Origin: Psilocybe azurescens
Lineage: Eukaryota > Basidiomycota > Agaricomycetes > Agaricales > Agrocybaceae
Direction: 5' to 3'
Assembly: GCA_023853785.1 (NCBI GenBank)
Contig: JAJIRX010000668.1
Location: 1 to 64,000, forward strand
Length of the DNA: 64,000 bases
Position numbers and translations under genes: made by a program. The notes below the pieces were generated by a model. The model did no database searches. It worked only from the letters and a program-made list of their open reading frames with translations, and was not told where the DNA came from. Position 1 is the stretch's first letter. Each line of letters starts with the position of its first letter. Below, one piece after another: positions 36,384 to 48,790 of this stretch.

Positions 36384-37111
36384 ATGCTTTTTTCAGTTCG
36401 TTCGTTAGGTCATCGAAAAGCCGACTCTGGGCCAACAGTCTTGCCTTCCGATTGGCCATCCGACTTGCATAATAAATGCAGCGTGCAGGCATGCTGGTAC
36501 CCCAACCCGCCTCAGGCAGCCGTGGGACTTTATAACTGCCTAGGCCGTCGCTCAGATGGACGCCAATGCAGAGGGTCTACACTGTGACCGCTTCCATGGT
36601 TTCGTCAATGGTTGACAAATATCACTGCAAGAGGAAAGAAGAGCTGCTTAGGGCCAAGCAATCCATCCAAGCGGAGAGAGCAAGGCGGCCAGGCGAAGTT
36701 CAAAGGAAACCTTCGAGAGCAACCACTTTGGTACGAATATCGCGAAAACTTTGCAAGGAGAGAAGTTTCCGCAGTCTAGATTATCGGAAGGACAAGAATC
36801 TACCCGGAATTCCAGGTCTAAGCCAGCGAAAGATCAACAAGGGTCCGCTTGCCTCTCAGCCGCCCCTTCCCACTCAAGCTCCTGCGGATACTAGTCTGCA
36901 CCCAGAAGTACGCGTCCGATGCCTTTTCCCCAAAGATGAGTCTTCGGGTTTTTCTCAGTCTGTGTTCTCGGATATCCCGCAAAAACCCGGTTATACTCCC
37001 TTTCGTGCACCATTGGTAGTTCCGAGAAGGACCCTGTCGAGAGATCTTGGGTTTCCGTCGAACTCGCGTTATAGTTTGTCTGTGTACAGCCAGATGACCA
37101 ATGTCAGATAG
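36384..37111 (+). CDS. Cys/His-motif basic protein, unrecognised
   Basis: The first part carries a likely zinc-binding pattern: KCSVQACWYPNPPQAA, NCLGRRSDGRQC, then GLHCDRFHGFVN. The second part is basic and Pro/Ser-rich (VDKYHCKRKEELLRAKQSIQ, VVPRRTLSRDLGFPS) and ends VYSQMTNVR before a GTGAGT at 37111. The three blocks occupy three frames within about 60 nt (36550-36610), so two single-base slips or very small exons are needed. A further exon may follow at 37166. No named family recognised. Confidence 0.45.
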
Positions 37112-37595
37112 TGAGTGATTTTGTGGTCACGATTCTGTTGGATTGATTCATTCTTTGTTTTTCAGGTGTTACCGTCAGTAGGTGGCACCGTCTGCCTATT
37201 CTTCAAGTTCAAAGTTTTCGTTCCTTCTTACGGTATTGATTACCGACCCACAGTCAATATATAACATTATTTCATGCCAATATAATGATCATCGTTCATG
37301 TTCAACGTATTATATACTATTCTGAAAGTGGGCCGGCTTTGGTAAGGCATGTCATTTGCAAGACCTGCAGGCCTGATTGCACATGGATATCTGCACGTTG
37401 CCGGGCACCTTTTTCGCATAACATACCGGCCATTTATCTTTCCAGATCGTGCCCCGCAGGATGGACTAAATAATCGTAGATTATTTCTTAAAATCTATGG
37501 AACTACGAAATAATGCATGATCTATGTATTATAAGCGATCTAGAAGTAATTAGTGTAACTCGTTGACTTGAACATATATATGAAGGTTGGTCCAG
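37112..37595. other. intergenic, no gene seen
   Basis: AT-rich region between the 3' ends of two convergent genes. Confidence 0.5.
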
Positions 37596-38980
37596 CTAAA
37601 TTCCATTTTTATCTCCGAACCGCAGGGCATTCTTTATTGTGTCCCAGGACGAAGTAGAAGGGGATGCAATTTGCCAACTGTATATGGCCGTTCGTGAGTG
37701 TGTTGAAATATATGAGAAAAAGAGCCACTAACCGAACAATGATTCGACCCCGACCTCCTCCGTCGCGGCAGGGCATCCCAGCACCTGGTATCACTGCAGT
37801 CCCACTGAGAAGTCGGGTGCAATGATAGTCAACCTTGAAGAGATAGTCGTTTTCATCGATACCACGGAGATAAACCTGGCCTTCTTGGCTATTCAAACTT
37901 TCGACCCAAGGAAGTCGAATCTCCAAGAGAAGGTCGTTGTGAATGCGCTTGAACTTTTCGTGCTTGGCCTCTTTTACAATGAAGCTGAGGTCCTGCCATG
38001 ATCCATCTTTACATTCGTTGCCAGCACCTTGAACGATGACCTCAGTCCCTCCTCGACTTCCAGAAGGTACACGAACATCTACCGGCCGGATAATCTTTTG
38101 CCTGATTGCGTGTAACGGACCACTCGGAAATGAAATGTCTTCCCTTGATAGATCTCCTCGAGGCTCATAGTCAGGGTGTGTGTCCATTTGGGAGGGACTT
38201 CGGTCCCGGTGCCGTGCAAAGCGACGCGCGCTGGGCGCAGGGTCTTGACTACGCGTCTAAGCTCGTGGAGCAAAGGTTGGCTGTCTTCGCAAGTGTCAAA
38301 GTTCAGATCGGGAGCTTTTGATTTGGCGGTCTTCCGTAATTTGCTAAGCAGTGGTTCTGATGATGAAGGAAAAAGAAACGACTTCGAAGGCGCGTTAGAT
38401 CCTAGGGTGTCCGCAGTTGGACGGCAGGCTGACTCTGGACTCTTATCAAATCCTCGAGTCTGATGCAAATCGGAAGAAGAGGACCGAGGGGAAAAGAAGG
38501 GGTCCAAAGTGGCAGAAGAACTTGAAGGCAACTCAGACGATCCCTGTTCAGGTGATGACGCGTCTGATTGGGAAGCCGAATAGCAAGTCGATGATTCAGA
38601 CAAGGTTGTGGTGGTTGACTGGGGAGAAGGTGGAGCAGAACTGTCCGACGCGGTGGTCGCTTGGCCGGCCTGTGCTGCTTGACGAGCGCGGCGTAGATTG
38701 CGAAGCATAGTCCGATTTGCCTTGTTGATCTGATACAATAAGGTAAGTGCCTGAAAATGCCGCCAGTCGTTCTCGATACTCACTTCGGTAAACTTCGCGG
38801 TAGCTTGTTCAGAATTGTCAAGTTGACGGTCGGGATGCCATTTCATAGCCTTGGCGATATAAAAGGTCACAATTTGGTGAGGAAGCATATAGTGGGTTAT
38901 CGTACCAAAGCTTTGTAGGCCACTCGAATCTGAGCTTCTGACGCGTATTTGGATATACCAAGGATTTCGTGGGCTTCCAT
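37596..38980 (-). CDS. DnaJ (Hsp40) co-chaperone, DNAJB-like
   Basis: Exons splice to MEAHEILGISKYASEAQIRV-AYKAL, then AMKWHPDRQLDNSEQATAKF with the HPD motif that stimulates Hsp70 ATPase, then INKANRTMLRNLRRARQAAQ. A Ser/Pro-rich linker follows in place of a Gly/Phe region. The DnaJ C-terminal substrate-binding domain includes THTLTMSLEEIYQGKTFHFR, IIRPVDVRVPSGSRGGTEVI, DLSFIVKEAKHEKFKRIHND, LLLEIRLPWVESLN and GAGMPCRDGGGRGRIIVR; a last exon gives WQIASPSTSSWDTIKNALRF and a stop at 37596. No zinc-finger domain, so class II-like. At about 38095 four A's stand where five would keep the frame between SGK and KIIRPVDV. About 400 residues. Confidence 0.85.
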
Positions 38981-39959
38981 TATATGAGATAAAAAGAGCA
39001 AGGAACTCAAATAGATGCTAAAGCAGGTAGATGAGAACGTCTAGAGATATATAACAGAAGGCGGAAGGAAGTAAGAGAATAAAAGTGATTGTGGCGGGCC
39101 ACTATAGAAAACGAATCAACATTTATACCGGAATGAAACTGGTGCAACGAGGCAGATATCCGCGTCGGCGAGCCACAACAAAGCATATATAGATCATTGC
39201 GGGACGAGGCGGTGGAAGAAGAATCTGTTTTGCATACATGTGTAAATCTGTTCTTCACTTCGTTTGACTGTAGGCGCACCTCGACCACGTTCAAACCACA
39301 CCTTTCTGATCTAATCTTGGAATCCAACTACGCAAAAATGCCACTAACCAATCGTTCTCATGACAATACTTCCTGCATTTTGCGATCCGCTTTGGCCTCT
39401 CAGTGGTACAGATAGTAAGCAAAAGGGTAGCAGAAGTTGCATGTGTTGGTTGCTGTGAAACATTTGAGAAGAAACGATTTCTTTGTTAGGCCGCTTAACC
39501 CAACCAAGCGGTGCCGGTGATGCTCGGATATTTCCCTTTTGGGAAAGGAGTATGTACAGCAAATCAAGCAGGTCCACGTTGGGTCCCACCGGCCCCAAAG
39601 GAACTAACCACAATTGTTTGCTGTGGAACGTGTATGTTGTATAGAGGATGTTATAGGCATGGCAAGCATCCTCCTTTCTTTAGGAGCACAATTCCTGGTC
39701 CCGAGTCAACATGAGGCCACGAGTGGGAGATAAAGACGCAACCCTATATTATTCCGAGAAGTGGCATAATCTGACAATTGTAAGGGTTGTATGCATAAGC
39801 TATAGCTCTCCTAAGTCTGAGAGTGACTCACCTATCAACGATACTATTTCTGTTTGGGAAATATTATCTTGATAAGAGTCTTGAGTAGCATAAATAGACC
39901 GAAACCTACACCGCCATCTTGAAAAGAAGAAGAAAAATTTTATAAGGTCCAGATAGCTT
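38981..39959. other. intergenic, no gene seen
   Basis: Frames at 39007-39327 (minus) and 39344-39714 (both strands) carry no motif. It holds the upstream region of the DnaJ gene and the 3' side of the F-box gene. Confidence 0.4.
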
Positions 39960-41583
39960 CTAAAGGTCTGCTGTAGCTGTTCGATCCATATGCCCGTTTC
40001 CGAAAAAGCTAAAAAGTGAAGGTATGCTGCGGGCAAATGCCAGCATGATGTCGTGGTCCACCTCCTGTATGCGATTTTTATTCTGCATAATGGAAAGGTC
40101 TTCCAGCTTCCAATCGGAGTAAGAACGGGTCTGCAGCTCTCGCAGAAATGTTGCCTGTGTTCGGGAGAATAAGACATCAGATGTAAGCAACCTCATATAC
40201 ACATGAAATTAGAATGAATTACGTTGTGGCCTTCCACCTCGGCACTATCAAATGCTCCATCCACCGAAATCCAAAGGCGTCGTAGACCAGGTACAGATGA
40301 TGCCAATTGATCCACCAAATTAACAGTCATATTCAAAATACTGAAGCTCAATGCATTAATAGTTGTGCATTCCGATAGACCGTCGATGAGTAGTTTTGCA
40401 TCGTCTGCATTGAGGTTTCGCTCGTGTATTCCCAGCTCCCCGAGGGTGCTCGAGGCTCGCCGAATAAATGCAGCAGCAATGTCCATCAGGCCATTTCCAA
40501 TGGTAGGACCAAGGTAGATATCAATCATTCTCAATTGCGAGAAACATTCGTCATCTTCTACACAAGTTAGGAACCAGCGACTGGAAGGGTGGAATGAAGG
40601 GGAATTAATAAAAGATTGAGAGGGATTGATTCGTAAGTTGATTTTCCTGATCGTGTGCGAGAGGTGATAGATGAAATTTTGGAGCCCGACGGGATCCTTG
40701 CAAGACATGAACGTCACATTGACCTCCAGGTGGACTAGCTTGGGGAAAACAGCTAGCGGAGCAAGTAGATCAGAAATGTCCAGGGCGAACCAAGATCGTA
40801 TGCGGAGCACCTCCAGATGGGGGCTGAGGCTATTGATGAAGGTGACGATATCGTTGAGGGAATTTCCAGAATTTTGCCCATGATGAAAGGAGTTACGGTC
40901 GAAATCGATTTGCAGTTCTTTCAGCCCAGTCAATGACGGGCGTGAGTCGACTAGCAGGTGATAATGCTCTAAGTTTCCTTCCAGACAGAGTTTTTGAAGC
41001 TTTGGACCAAACGCGGACCAGATGGACGAGTAAATGGCAGATAAATTATACGCCGATGGCATATACCAGGTCTTGATGGTGAATCCGTTGATATTCGAAA
41101 AGTCGGAGGAGCCGGCAACAAATTCTCCGAGAAGATCTTCAAAATCTGGGGACTGGGGATGGCTCGGGGAGAATTGATGTGCTATCCGAAAGAACATGAG
41201 GGTGTCGGTGATACTTTGTTGGCCGTTGACGGTGCGAAGGTACATGAACCGACCGGGGTTGGGGACCATAGACTGCGGTTTGGCGTATAAAACCAGAGAT
41301 AAATGACGCACTCGGGCAGAAACAAAAGGATCACTGGTCAGCGAAAAGAGGCGCGCCTTTCAACCAGAGTTCTAATTGTCGATAAAACTGACATCACTCA
41401 CGATAATCGCGTCAATAGTTGCTTGCTTTCTGTCCCAGTCTTGGTGGGGATTGTAACACCTTTGTATCGGATATCCATCGCTGTGTAAAAAAACACTCTG
41501 TTGAGACTCATGAGACGAAGGAGATCTTGAGCTGGTATGAAATGCGCGATATTGAACCATATTTCCAGTGGGATATCGACCAT
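39960..41583 (-). CDS. F-box/leucine-rich protein
   Basis: Three exons join in frame: 41402-41583, 40223-41333 and 39960-40154. The F-box is at the very N-terminus: MVDIPLEIWFNIAHFIPAQD, LLRLMSLNRVFFYTAMDIRY. After intron 1 comes DPFVSARVRHLSLVLYAK, then leucine-rich repeats (LKELQIDF, HLEVLRIRSW, KLVHLEVNVTF, LRRLWISVDG). The C-terminus, after intron 2, is ATFLRELQTRSYSDWKLEDL ending HMDRTATADL. It would serve as substrate receptor of an SCF ubiquitin ligase. About 495 residues, no frame break. It starts divergently from the tail-anchored protein gene. Confidence 0.85.
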
Positions 41584-42422
41584 GTCGTGGTTGATTGCAA
41601 GGCAGTTGAACGAGTCCCAGAGTCTTGAGATTCTGACATCACCTCCTTTATACCATTTCCTGACAGTTCTATTAGCATATGGGCATTGCCATAGAATCCA
41701 AGATAAGTCACGCCAGACAACTTGTGAGTATGTCGCGGAAAGCATTCTCGGTCATTCCGTCAGCACCGATTAGACACCAACTCTATCTAGTTGGCAGATA
41801 AGTAGTTCGCTCCTTTTTGCCCGAAATTATTGATGGATTGTCAATCGAGCCACCAGGAATGCAGTGAATCTGCCAATGGATTAGGTTTGGAAACAAGGGA
41901 TTGCGCGTTCGTCATGTGAACCCCAGAGGATTGATGAAAGCACTGCTGAATATATTTAGGTAGCACCTATATCATTCCAGTGCATACGCAAAATGGGACT
42001 ACAAGTGCATCCGGTAGAGGGGCCAGAATCCCGACGATGAATGGGAGCTGCCAGCGAGCATGTCAGGAGGTCGGCATTCTATTGGACGCTACCATGGGCA
42101 GGTGCAGCTAAGGCGCGTCATATGCGATTAGATGACGACTAGAACACCTTCGTCCTCTTGTGGGACGTTGCCATTCAACCTAATATCAGCTCTTTGGATG
42201 ACGGTGACAAAGGTTCAATGTTCAAGCTCAAGACGAGGTTGTTGATTCGTTGAATCGTTGGGCTGATAATCTGAATCAGACATCCGAAAGGACATCCAGA
42301 GCACGTGCTGTCCTTGGCGGGTAATCCCACCGGGTACACGTGAAATCCGCTTACCGAACTCGACCCCTCAAGGGTGCCCGGAATTTACTCCTTGGACTAT
42401 CATCTTGTCCTCTCCTTCCTCA
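41584..42422. promoter_or_regulatory. shared upstream region of divergent genes
   Basis: It lies between the ATGs of the F-box gene (minus) and the tail-anchored protein gene (plus). No named element recognised; nothing coding seen. Confidence 0.5.
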
Positions 42423-44023
42423 ATGCCAACGGCGACAACAACCACCGTCGCAAAGACCGCCTCGTTTCAAGCTCAAATTCCCCTAAAAGCTATCTTGGAG
42501 TCGTCTACTTCACCTCCGACATTGCCTTCGTTCAAGACGTCGCAAGCGTCTGCAGGAACGGCCCTTCGTTCCCTCTACAATCGCGCAGCGCGAGCCTTCG
42601 TACTGCGAGACATTCCACTCACGCATACTCTTCTTCGATCCGCGTTTGATCTCTTGAAATCACCCCAAAGTTCTCCTGACTCGCTATCAGACCAGAGGAG
42701 AAAATGGGATATCCTCCGAATTACCTTTGAATCGACAGTCTATACATCCCCACCTTCTTCGAGTGACGCTCTACCGGAGTCCCTTCGAGACATTCTATCA
42801 GAATCACCGCAAGCACTAGCGACTTCGATATACACCCGTTCCGTTGCCTTATTCACTCCGACGGCTGGTAGCGCTCAGAAGGCTATTTTAAACGCCGCAT
42901 ACCTCCCAACCCAGGTGCTAACCACCTTAGTATACTGCAGTCTTAAAGTAGATGCACCTGATGTCGGGCGTGTGATCATAGAAGATTGGCTTGCACGGCG
43001 AGATAACCAAGTTGACTCTGAGGGGGACGGATATGTGAAGGTCTTGGATCTGTATTGCCTTCATATTCTCCCAAAGCTAGGCCAATGGGAGTACGCGAAA
43101 GAGTTTTTGGAGTACGAAGGGGAAATGTCTGTTGAAAAGAGAGAAGTACGTACGATTGTGCTGCTTATTGGGCGTATGCTGACTGAATATGTGAATAGCA
43201 TCTCAAATCCTCTCTAAATAACCAGTATATTCAGGCATTGGCCGCTCGTCGGCCATTCACTCCTTCTCAAGATGCCCTGTCGTCGTCATCTTCAACATCT
43301 TCATCACCCCGCTCTTACTCACCTGCTCCTTCATCTACATCGTCCTCGTCCTCCCTATCTACGACTTCTACACATACGGTCGTCCCTGCAACTTCAAGGG
43401 GCAATCGGTTCTCACCGTCAGGAATGACAAACATCTCTCAAGCATCTTCATCTTCAATATCCGTATCCTCTGACGAAACAGCCACGCCCCGCGTAACGCA
43501 ATCTGGTCATATACCCAATAATGGCAGTAGCCATAGCAGTAACCCTACCCACAAATCCTCTCGCTCGCCTTCAAAAGTTCGCACACTGTCGTCTTCGGCA
43601 AGCTCTGCCTACTCAACACCACATCCACGGTCACATATAGCTCACCAGGTATCTGCGCGGCCAGGTTCGCCGAGCATATACGCTCTCGTCCGCGCGTCAT
43701 TAGCCCCATACTTCACCAGCACGAAGATGACCACGTTTCTACTGCTGTTCGTTCTTGTTCCCCTAATATCGTTCATTCTGCGGATGAGACGGCAGAAGAG
43801 GCTGATGGAATCAGGTCTGACTACACTCGGAATTGGCGGAGGAGGCACGGCTGCGGCTGGTATTGCCGCGGCTGTCTCCGCGAGTAGTAATGCCGAATTG
43901 GTTAGACGGAGACTGCACGCCTCGGGCGGTGGTGCTGAAGGCGGCGTTGTGTCGAGAGCGTGGTGGGAGATTGTCCGCGTTGTGGGAGATACAGCGAGGA
44001 TGGCTGGGAGTGGGCTTGTATAG
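42423..44023 (+). CDS. single-span tail-anchored-type protein, possibly Pex26-like peroxin
   Basis: The first ATG (42423) gives MPTATTTTVAKTASFQAQIP. A helical domain follows: SLYNRAARAFVLRDIPLTHT, LLRSAFDLL, RRKWDILRITFESTVYTS, GDGYVKVLDLYCLHILPKLG. Intron 43146-43198 (GTACGT...AATAG) joins EKRE to HLKSSLNNQYIQALAARRPF. A very Ser-rich linker follows. Near residue 430 is one membrane span, TTFLLLFVLVPLISFILRM, flanked by Lys/Arg, with an Ala/Gly-rich tail of about 75 residues. A helical cytosolic domain plus one C-terminal span recalls Pex15/Pex26, the anchors for Pex1-Pex6, but this is by layout only. About 515 residues, no break. Confidence 0.7.
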
Positions 44024-45523
44024 ACTCAGCCGTACTCTTCTTTATACATTGTTTGGATCGCTTTGTTAGGATGGGCCCTCGGCTGTACATGCGTCATCCT
44101 TTATATGCTCACACACTTGGATCATGTGGAATAGATATGGGTCGATAAAATAACGACCCAAGCAAGACTGTCTGACGTCGAGAGCACGTATGGTTTCCAT
44201 GTTATCCCTCGGTTGATGGATTGAAGATGCCCTGCCATTCCGGTTATCATGTTTTGATTTAATGAGAGTCAGTGATCTTCTAACGAAAATAAGATTACCT
44301 CACCGAAAATTGTTATTCAACTATCTTTTGGCTTGGGACTTGAGGAGCGATTATGTATTGACCGTACCAAGTTGCGCAATATTGTAGACACAACGATCCA
44401 ACCATTACAACTAAACGTTTGATTCTTAAAAGATTTGCTGTGTACTTATTTCAGAATCGTGTTAATGAGATTTCAGAGTTGTGCACTCGAAATACATATA
44501 AGCATCGTCACGGTCTTACTAATATTAATAAGCGCCGATGTTGATCCAAACTGAAAAAATTGCTTTTATTTTTAATGTTCTCCTTGCTTGCTACCTTTGT
44601 GTAGACTGGGTTAAACAAAACCATGAATCCAAAAAGTCAAGTGTTTAGATCTGGAGGCCGAATATCTGCGTATGAGACCCCTTCAAATTTAGATATTGGC
44701 CAATCGGCCAGTAACATATAGCTTTGAACATAATTCGTTGAAGACCGAATTACAGACCTTTGACCCTCTTGCAAGTTAAGAAGAGAGCTGAAAAAGACAA
44801 TGACAATGACTCTATCAAAAGAGCAAGAAGGATCTAACAGAACGAGTTGTATCCTTGTAAGCAGATGTAGTATATGATTGAAGTATTCGCGCCATAAAGA
44901 CCACATTCCTTGGACTCACTCCATTTATAAAATCAGGATGCAAATATTTTTATAAACGCTATACTAATGAAGTCAGTCTTCAGTGGCATTCAATTCACGA
45001 TTTTGTAATTATCAGATCCCGCCGAGAGGTGAAAATCTAATTGAAAATCTTGTCTGAAAGAAAGACATTTGAAGTAGATTTATAATGAGATCTTTGTCAC
45101 AGATGCTCCTCAAGGCTATGATAGTGGCATTAGTATTACTAGTCAAGCATAAAGTTTTATGTAGACCCTCGTAAAGTTGAACCGCCCGTTAACACCAACG
45201 CGGCGCATCTGACTCGTCACATTTACAAGGTCACATGATCCGCAAATCGAAACAGTTGTTTTGTGTCTTGATCCTTGAAGCTTGAAGTCATGACCAATTC
45301 TTTCATGTCTTTTTAAATTTACTGGGCCCCTTACTCAATCCCATCTACCAGGAACATCTCCTATGTTTTCCAAACAAATCTTTTCATCAACATTCTGCCA
45401 TTCAGCGGATAATGATGGCTCAGCCTGAAATTCTCAGGATGTTGAAATTAAGGAGGTCAGCTGCTGGATATAGTCCAAGGTTGACACAGTACAATCAATT
45501 AAACTCTTTCTTTTTGTTTCTTA
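44024..45523. other. 1.5-kb AT-rich intergenic region
   Basis: No coding sequence recognised. It ends at the TA dinucleotide that borders the 3.6-kb transposon. Confidence 0.5.
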
Positions 45524-45571
45524 CAGCTGCATGCATAACCCTAGATGCACAGAAAAAAATTCTACTGCGCC
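45524..45571 (+). repeat. left terminal inverted repeat
   Basis: About 48 nt, pairing with 49063-49111. Begins CAGCTGCATGCATAACC directly after TA. Confidence 0.9.
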
Positions 45572-45754
45572 TTTGTTTATACAAACAACCACATTTGGCA
45601 TAACCCAACATCATTACTCCTGCCAATGTCTTCTTTCAGCATGGACTTCAGGTGGTGTGGAGCAACTGGCGGAACCACAGCCCCACTGTAATGGAGAGTG
45701 CAAAGGTTGCATAGTCATTAGCACTATCTACTTGCCCTCACACCTGTAACCACT

Positions 45755-46894
45755 ATGACCTACCACTACATTCCTGAAGCGCAAAAATGGCTTGTTTTGA
45801 GAATGTCCCTGCGAGGGATGATGGAGAAAGAAATCAAGAAGGTGACTGGAATGAGCCAAATGACCATTTCCAGGATCAAGAGCAACTGGAGACATACAGG
45901 AGGGGTTGTGTGTAAATCCTTAGAAAATGGTCAGCCCAGGGTATTGTCATCATTGGAAGTCTCAGTATGTATATCTGAAATATTATCCTTGATTTATTCT
46001 GACTTGTGGCCTAAGTACTTGGAAAATCTAGTTGAGCAGACACCTGATATTTATGGAAGAGAGTTACAATATGCTCTCTTCGTGGCATATAGTATTGACA
46101 TTGATGTATCAACAATCACCAGAGCACTCCACAGGTGTGGCTTTACATGAAAGAAGGTAAGCCTTCTCTGACGTTTTCAGTTTCCAGCATGGTATACTAA
46201 ATGTTTTAGATAACTCGACCTGCATGTGAGCATGATGAAGAGCTTAGGCTGCAATTCCAAGCAGATATTGGCAAGAATTACCCACCAGATACCCTGGTTT
46301 TTGTTGACGAATCAGCTTGTAATTGGTTGACCACAAACCATCAGAAAGCCTGGGCACCTATTGGGAAACAGGTGCGCAGGCACGACTACTTTGTTTGGGG
46401 CCAAAGATATTCCATTCTCCCAGCAATTAGCCTTGATGGGGTTTTACATCTTGACATTCTTACATGCTCTTGGACAGCTGAAGAATTCAGATCCTTTGTG
46501 GATATACTCCTTGACAAAATGAATCCATACCCAGAGAAAAACTCTGTCCTTATCCTTGACAATGCAAGTGCTCATCACTTTGAAGATCTCCAAGAAATGG
46601 TTGAGGAACAGTAAATCACTGAGTTCTTTGACTGGTGTTACTATGACTAAAGTATATCTAAATAGTGGCCGACGTCTTCAATATCTGCCTGCTTACTCTC
46701 CAGATTTCAATCCAATAGAACAAGGTTTCTCAGGAATGAAGGCATGGATTCAGGGTAATAGAGATTATGTTCTGGGAGAGCTCAGTGGCAATCCAACTTG
46801 TGATCCATGTCAGATGTTGTGGTCAGCTGTATTCAAGTCAATGACTCCCAGTAATATTGTTGGATGGTATAAAGATTCTGGTTACATTGTATAA
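45755..46894 (+). pseudogene. Tc1/mariner (IS630-like) DD34E transposase, nearly intact
   Basis: The N-terminus has a helix-turn-helix region (LRGMMEKEIKKVTGMSQMTI, SRIKSNWRHTGGVV). The DDE catalytic residues are visible: LVFVDESACNW (first D), VLILDNASAHH (second D) and, after an intron at 46612-46662, YSPDFNPIEQGFS (E, with 34 residues between the second D and E). Another intron lies near 46157-46210. One in-frame stop (TGA at 46148-46150, after CGFT) is the only clear lesion, so this copy may have died recently. It would bind the TIRs and cut at TA. The C-terminus ends NIVGWYKDSGYIV. Confidence 0.85.
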
Positions 46895-47408
46895 TTACAA
46901 TTTGATAGCTTTTATTGACATTTTATACTTACAATTCAACACTCTCTTCCCGAGGTCGCTGTTGGTTCTCCTTGTCATCCAACTTTGCACACTTCTTCCC
47001 CTTCCTCTCACGATGCAAGACACAGCTGATCCCCTTTGTTACGGACACTTTATTTTCTTTTTGCTTTTCCTTTCTCTTTTTCTTTTTCTTTTCCCTTTTC
47101 TTTGTCATCCATCACATCATTGATACATCATCGTATGTTCTGATGAACTTTGCTTTCTATCATATCTATGAAACTCCATCATATCTTTGATGGACTTTCA
47201 CTTCTATCTTTTATGATACATCTTTCGATGAACACTTGATCTGTTTCCTCTATTCTTATATACATCTGCTGATGAACATTCAAACTCGTTTCAACTTGCT
47301 GTGCGGTTCATAGTATTTATACCAGGAAGGATCCACTGTATTCTTTAGCTAGTTCTTGAGAATCTAACCTCCTCTTACTTGACACCGCTTGGAACTCGCT
47401 GTTCTTGA

Positions 47409-48790
47409 CTACTTGACTGTTGGCTTTATCCACGCACGTGAATATAAGCTTGAAGTCGTAACACCCTTCATGAATGGCCTGATTGCACCTTCAGGTATCC
47501 CAAGCTCAAGGTAAAAGTCCTTGTCAAAGTCCATTGCGCTCTCAGCATAAACAATACCCTTGTTGGCCAGGATGTCTTCGTATTGAGGAAAGTTGAGTTT
47601 TGCATATCTGACATGAATTTCTGCAAGAACATCAGAGATGGACAGGGACTTGGAATCTGTGTCGTCATCAGAAGAGTATGAAATTGTGCATTTGGCACCA
47701 TGGGAGGCATAGGAAAACAGGTTGGCAGAAGTTGAGCCAGCAAGTGGGTTATTGGTAATATTGACATGAATGGGCTGAGCAGTTGGATTTGTGCCAGTCT
47801 TCTTGCCACTGGCACGGCACTTTCTTTCATGGAGGTGATCCAAAGAGAGGCAATTAGGTGGTATGATGCACTCATGGTCAACCTCAGGATTGTCTTTCTG
47901 ATTGTTTTATGATGGTCAGTGCTTGAATTGAACAGAAAAGTGTAAAAGAAAAACTGACCAACTTTTGAGCCTAAAGCATCACCACCTCCAATCCCAATGT
48001 GATGTGCTCATTTGGTTTCTCAGAGCTAACATAGCACCAGCAGTTTGGACCTGGATGCTTGGTGCATCACAGCTTCTCCTGTACAATTTGCAACTCTTCA
48101 CAATATGAAAAATCGGTGGAACAATTTCCATCTGTCTTCTTCTTCAGTTCTTCAACTGGGCAAGGATTCTAAACCAAACGAGGAATGTCAAGATCTAACA
48201 TTTGGTATAAACAAGGACGTGAGATGACTTACAGTGTGAATAATGCACATAACAACCTCTCTCATCCTGCAGACACTGTGCTTCATCTTGAGAAGGTCAC
48301 AGAAGGCAGTCTTGAGATTGTCTTCAGTGGCCAACTGCCTGGCCAGTCCCTGTTTCACATCATTGGGGGCCTTCCAACCAAGCTGGGCAGTTTGGGGGTC
48401 CAGGCCCATATTGGCACACATGCAACTAAGAAAGTCTTGAAGGGTGATGTCAACTTCAATCTCAATATCCTTTGTTGCATTGTTGTTAACCGGGATGCAA
48501 GTCATAATCCTTCCCACTATGCAGGAATTGTGAAAACCAGTAAACAAATAGGAATAACATTTTGAGACATACTAAGAGGGGGTTCTACCTGGTAAACTTG
48601 CTGATTACAGAGCCAGGGGTCAATGTTTTCTTCACCAACATCATTGGCAGGTTCAGATGGCATGTTGTTGAGCATTCTGTTGGCTGTAGCAACTGCAATT
48701 TCTGGTTGAGTCGGGAGGGGGTGTGGGTCCCATGCCTAACAGATAAGCAGCCATTTGCCCTGGCTGGCGATGTTGTTGATAGTAAATAGG
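47409..48790 (-). pseudogene. transposon-borne accessory protein with SAM-like C-terminus
   Basis: The minus-strand path has several exons. The N-terminal block has DIEIEVDITLQDFLSCMCAN, LDPQTAQLGWKAPNDV and REVVMCIIH (48190-48500). The middle block has FSYCEELQIVQEKL, a TGA in place of an Arg codon (near 48073), CTKHPGPNCWCYVSSEKPNE and HITLGLE. After another junction come ECIIPPNCLSLDHLHERKCR and a low-complexity part. The C-terminal block, KLNFPQYEDILANKGIVYAE with FDKDFYLELGIPEGAIRPFM, looks like a five-helix SAM-like domain. I recall similar proteins as abundant unknowns in Agaricomycetes. Here the gene is bounded by the transposon TIRs. Role unknown: a cofactor, repressor or passenger are all possible. 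Confidence 0.65.

Noticed and set aside
39007..39714. Frames on both strands between the DnaJ and F-box genes
   Set aside because: Short, overlapping and without motifs.
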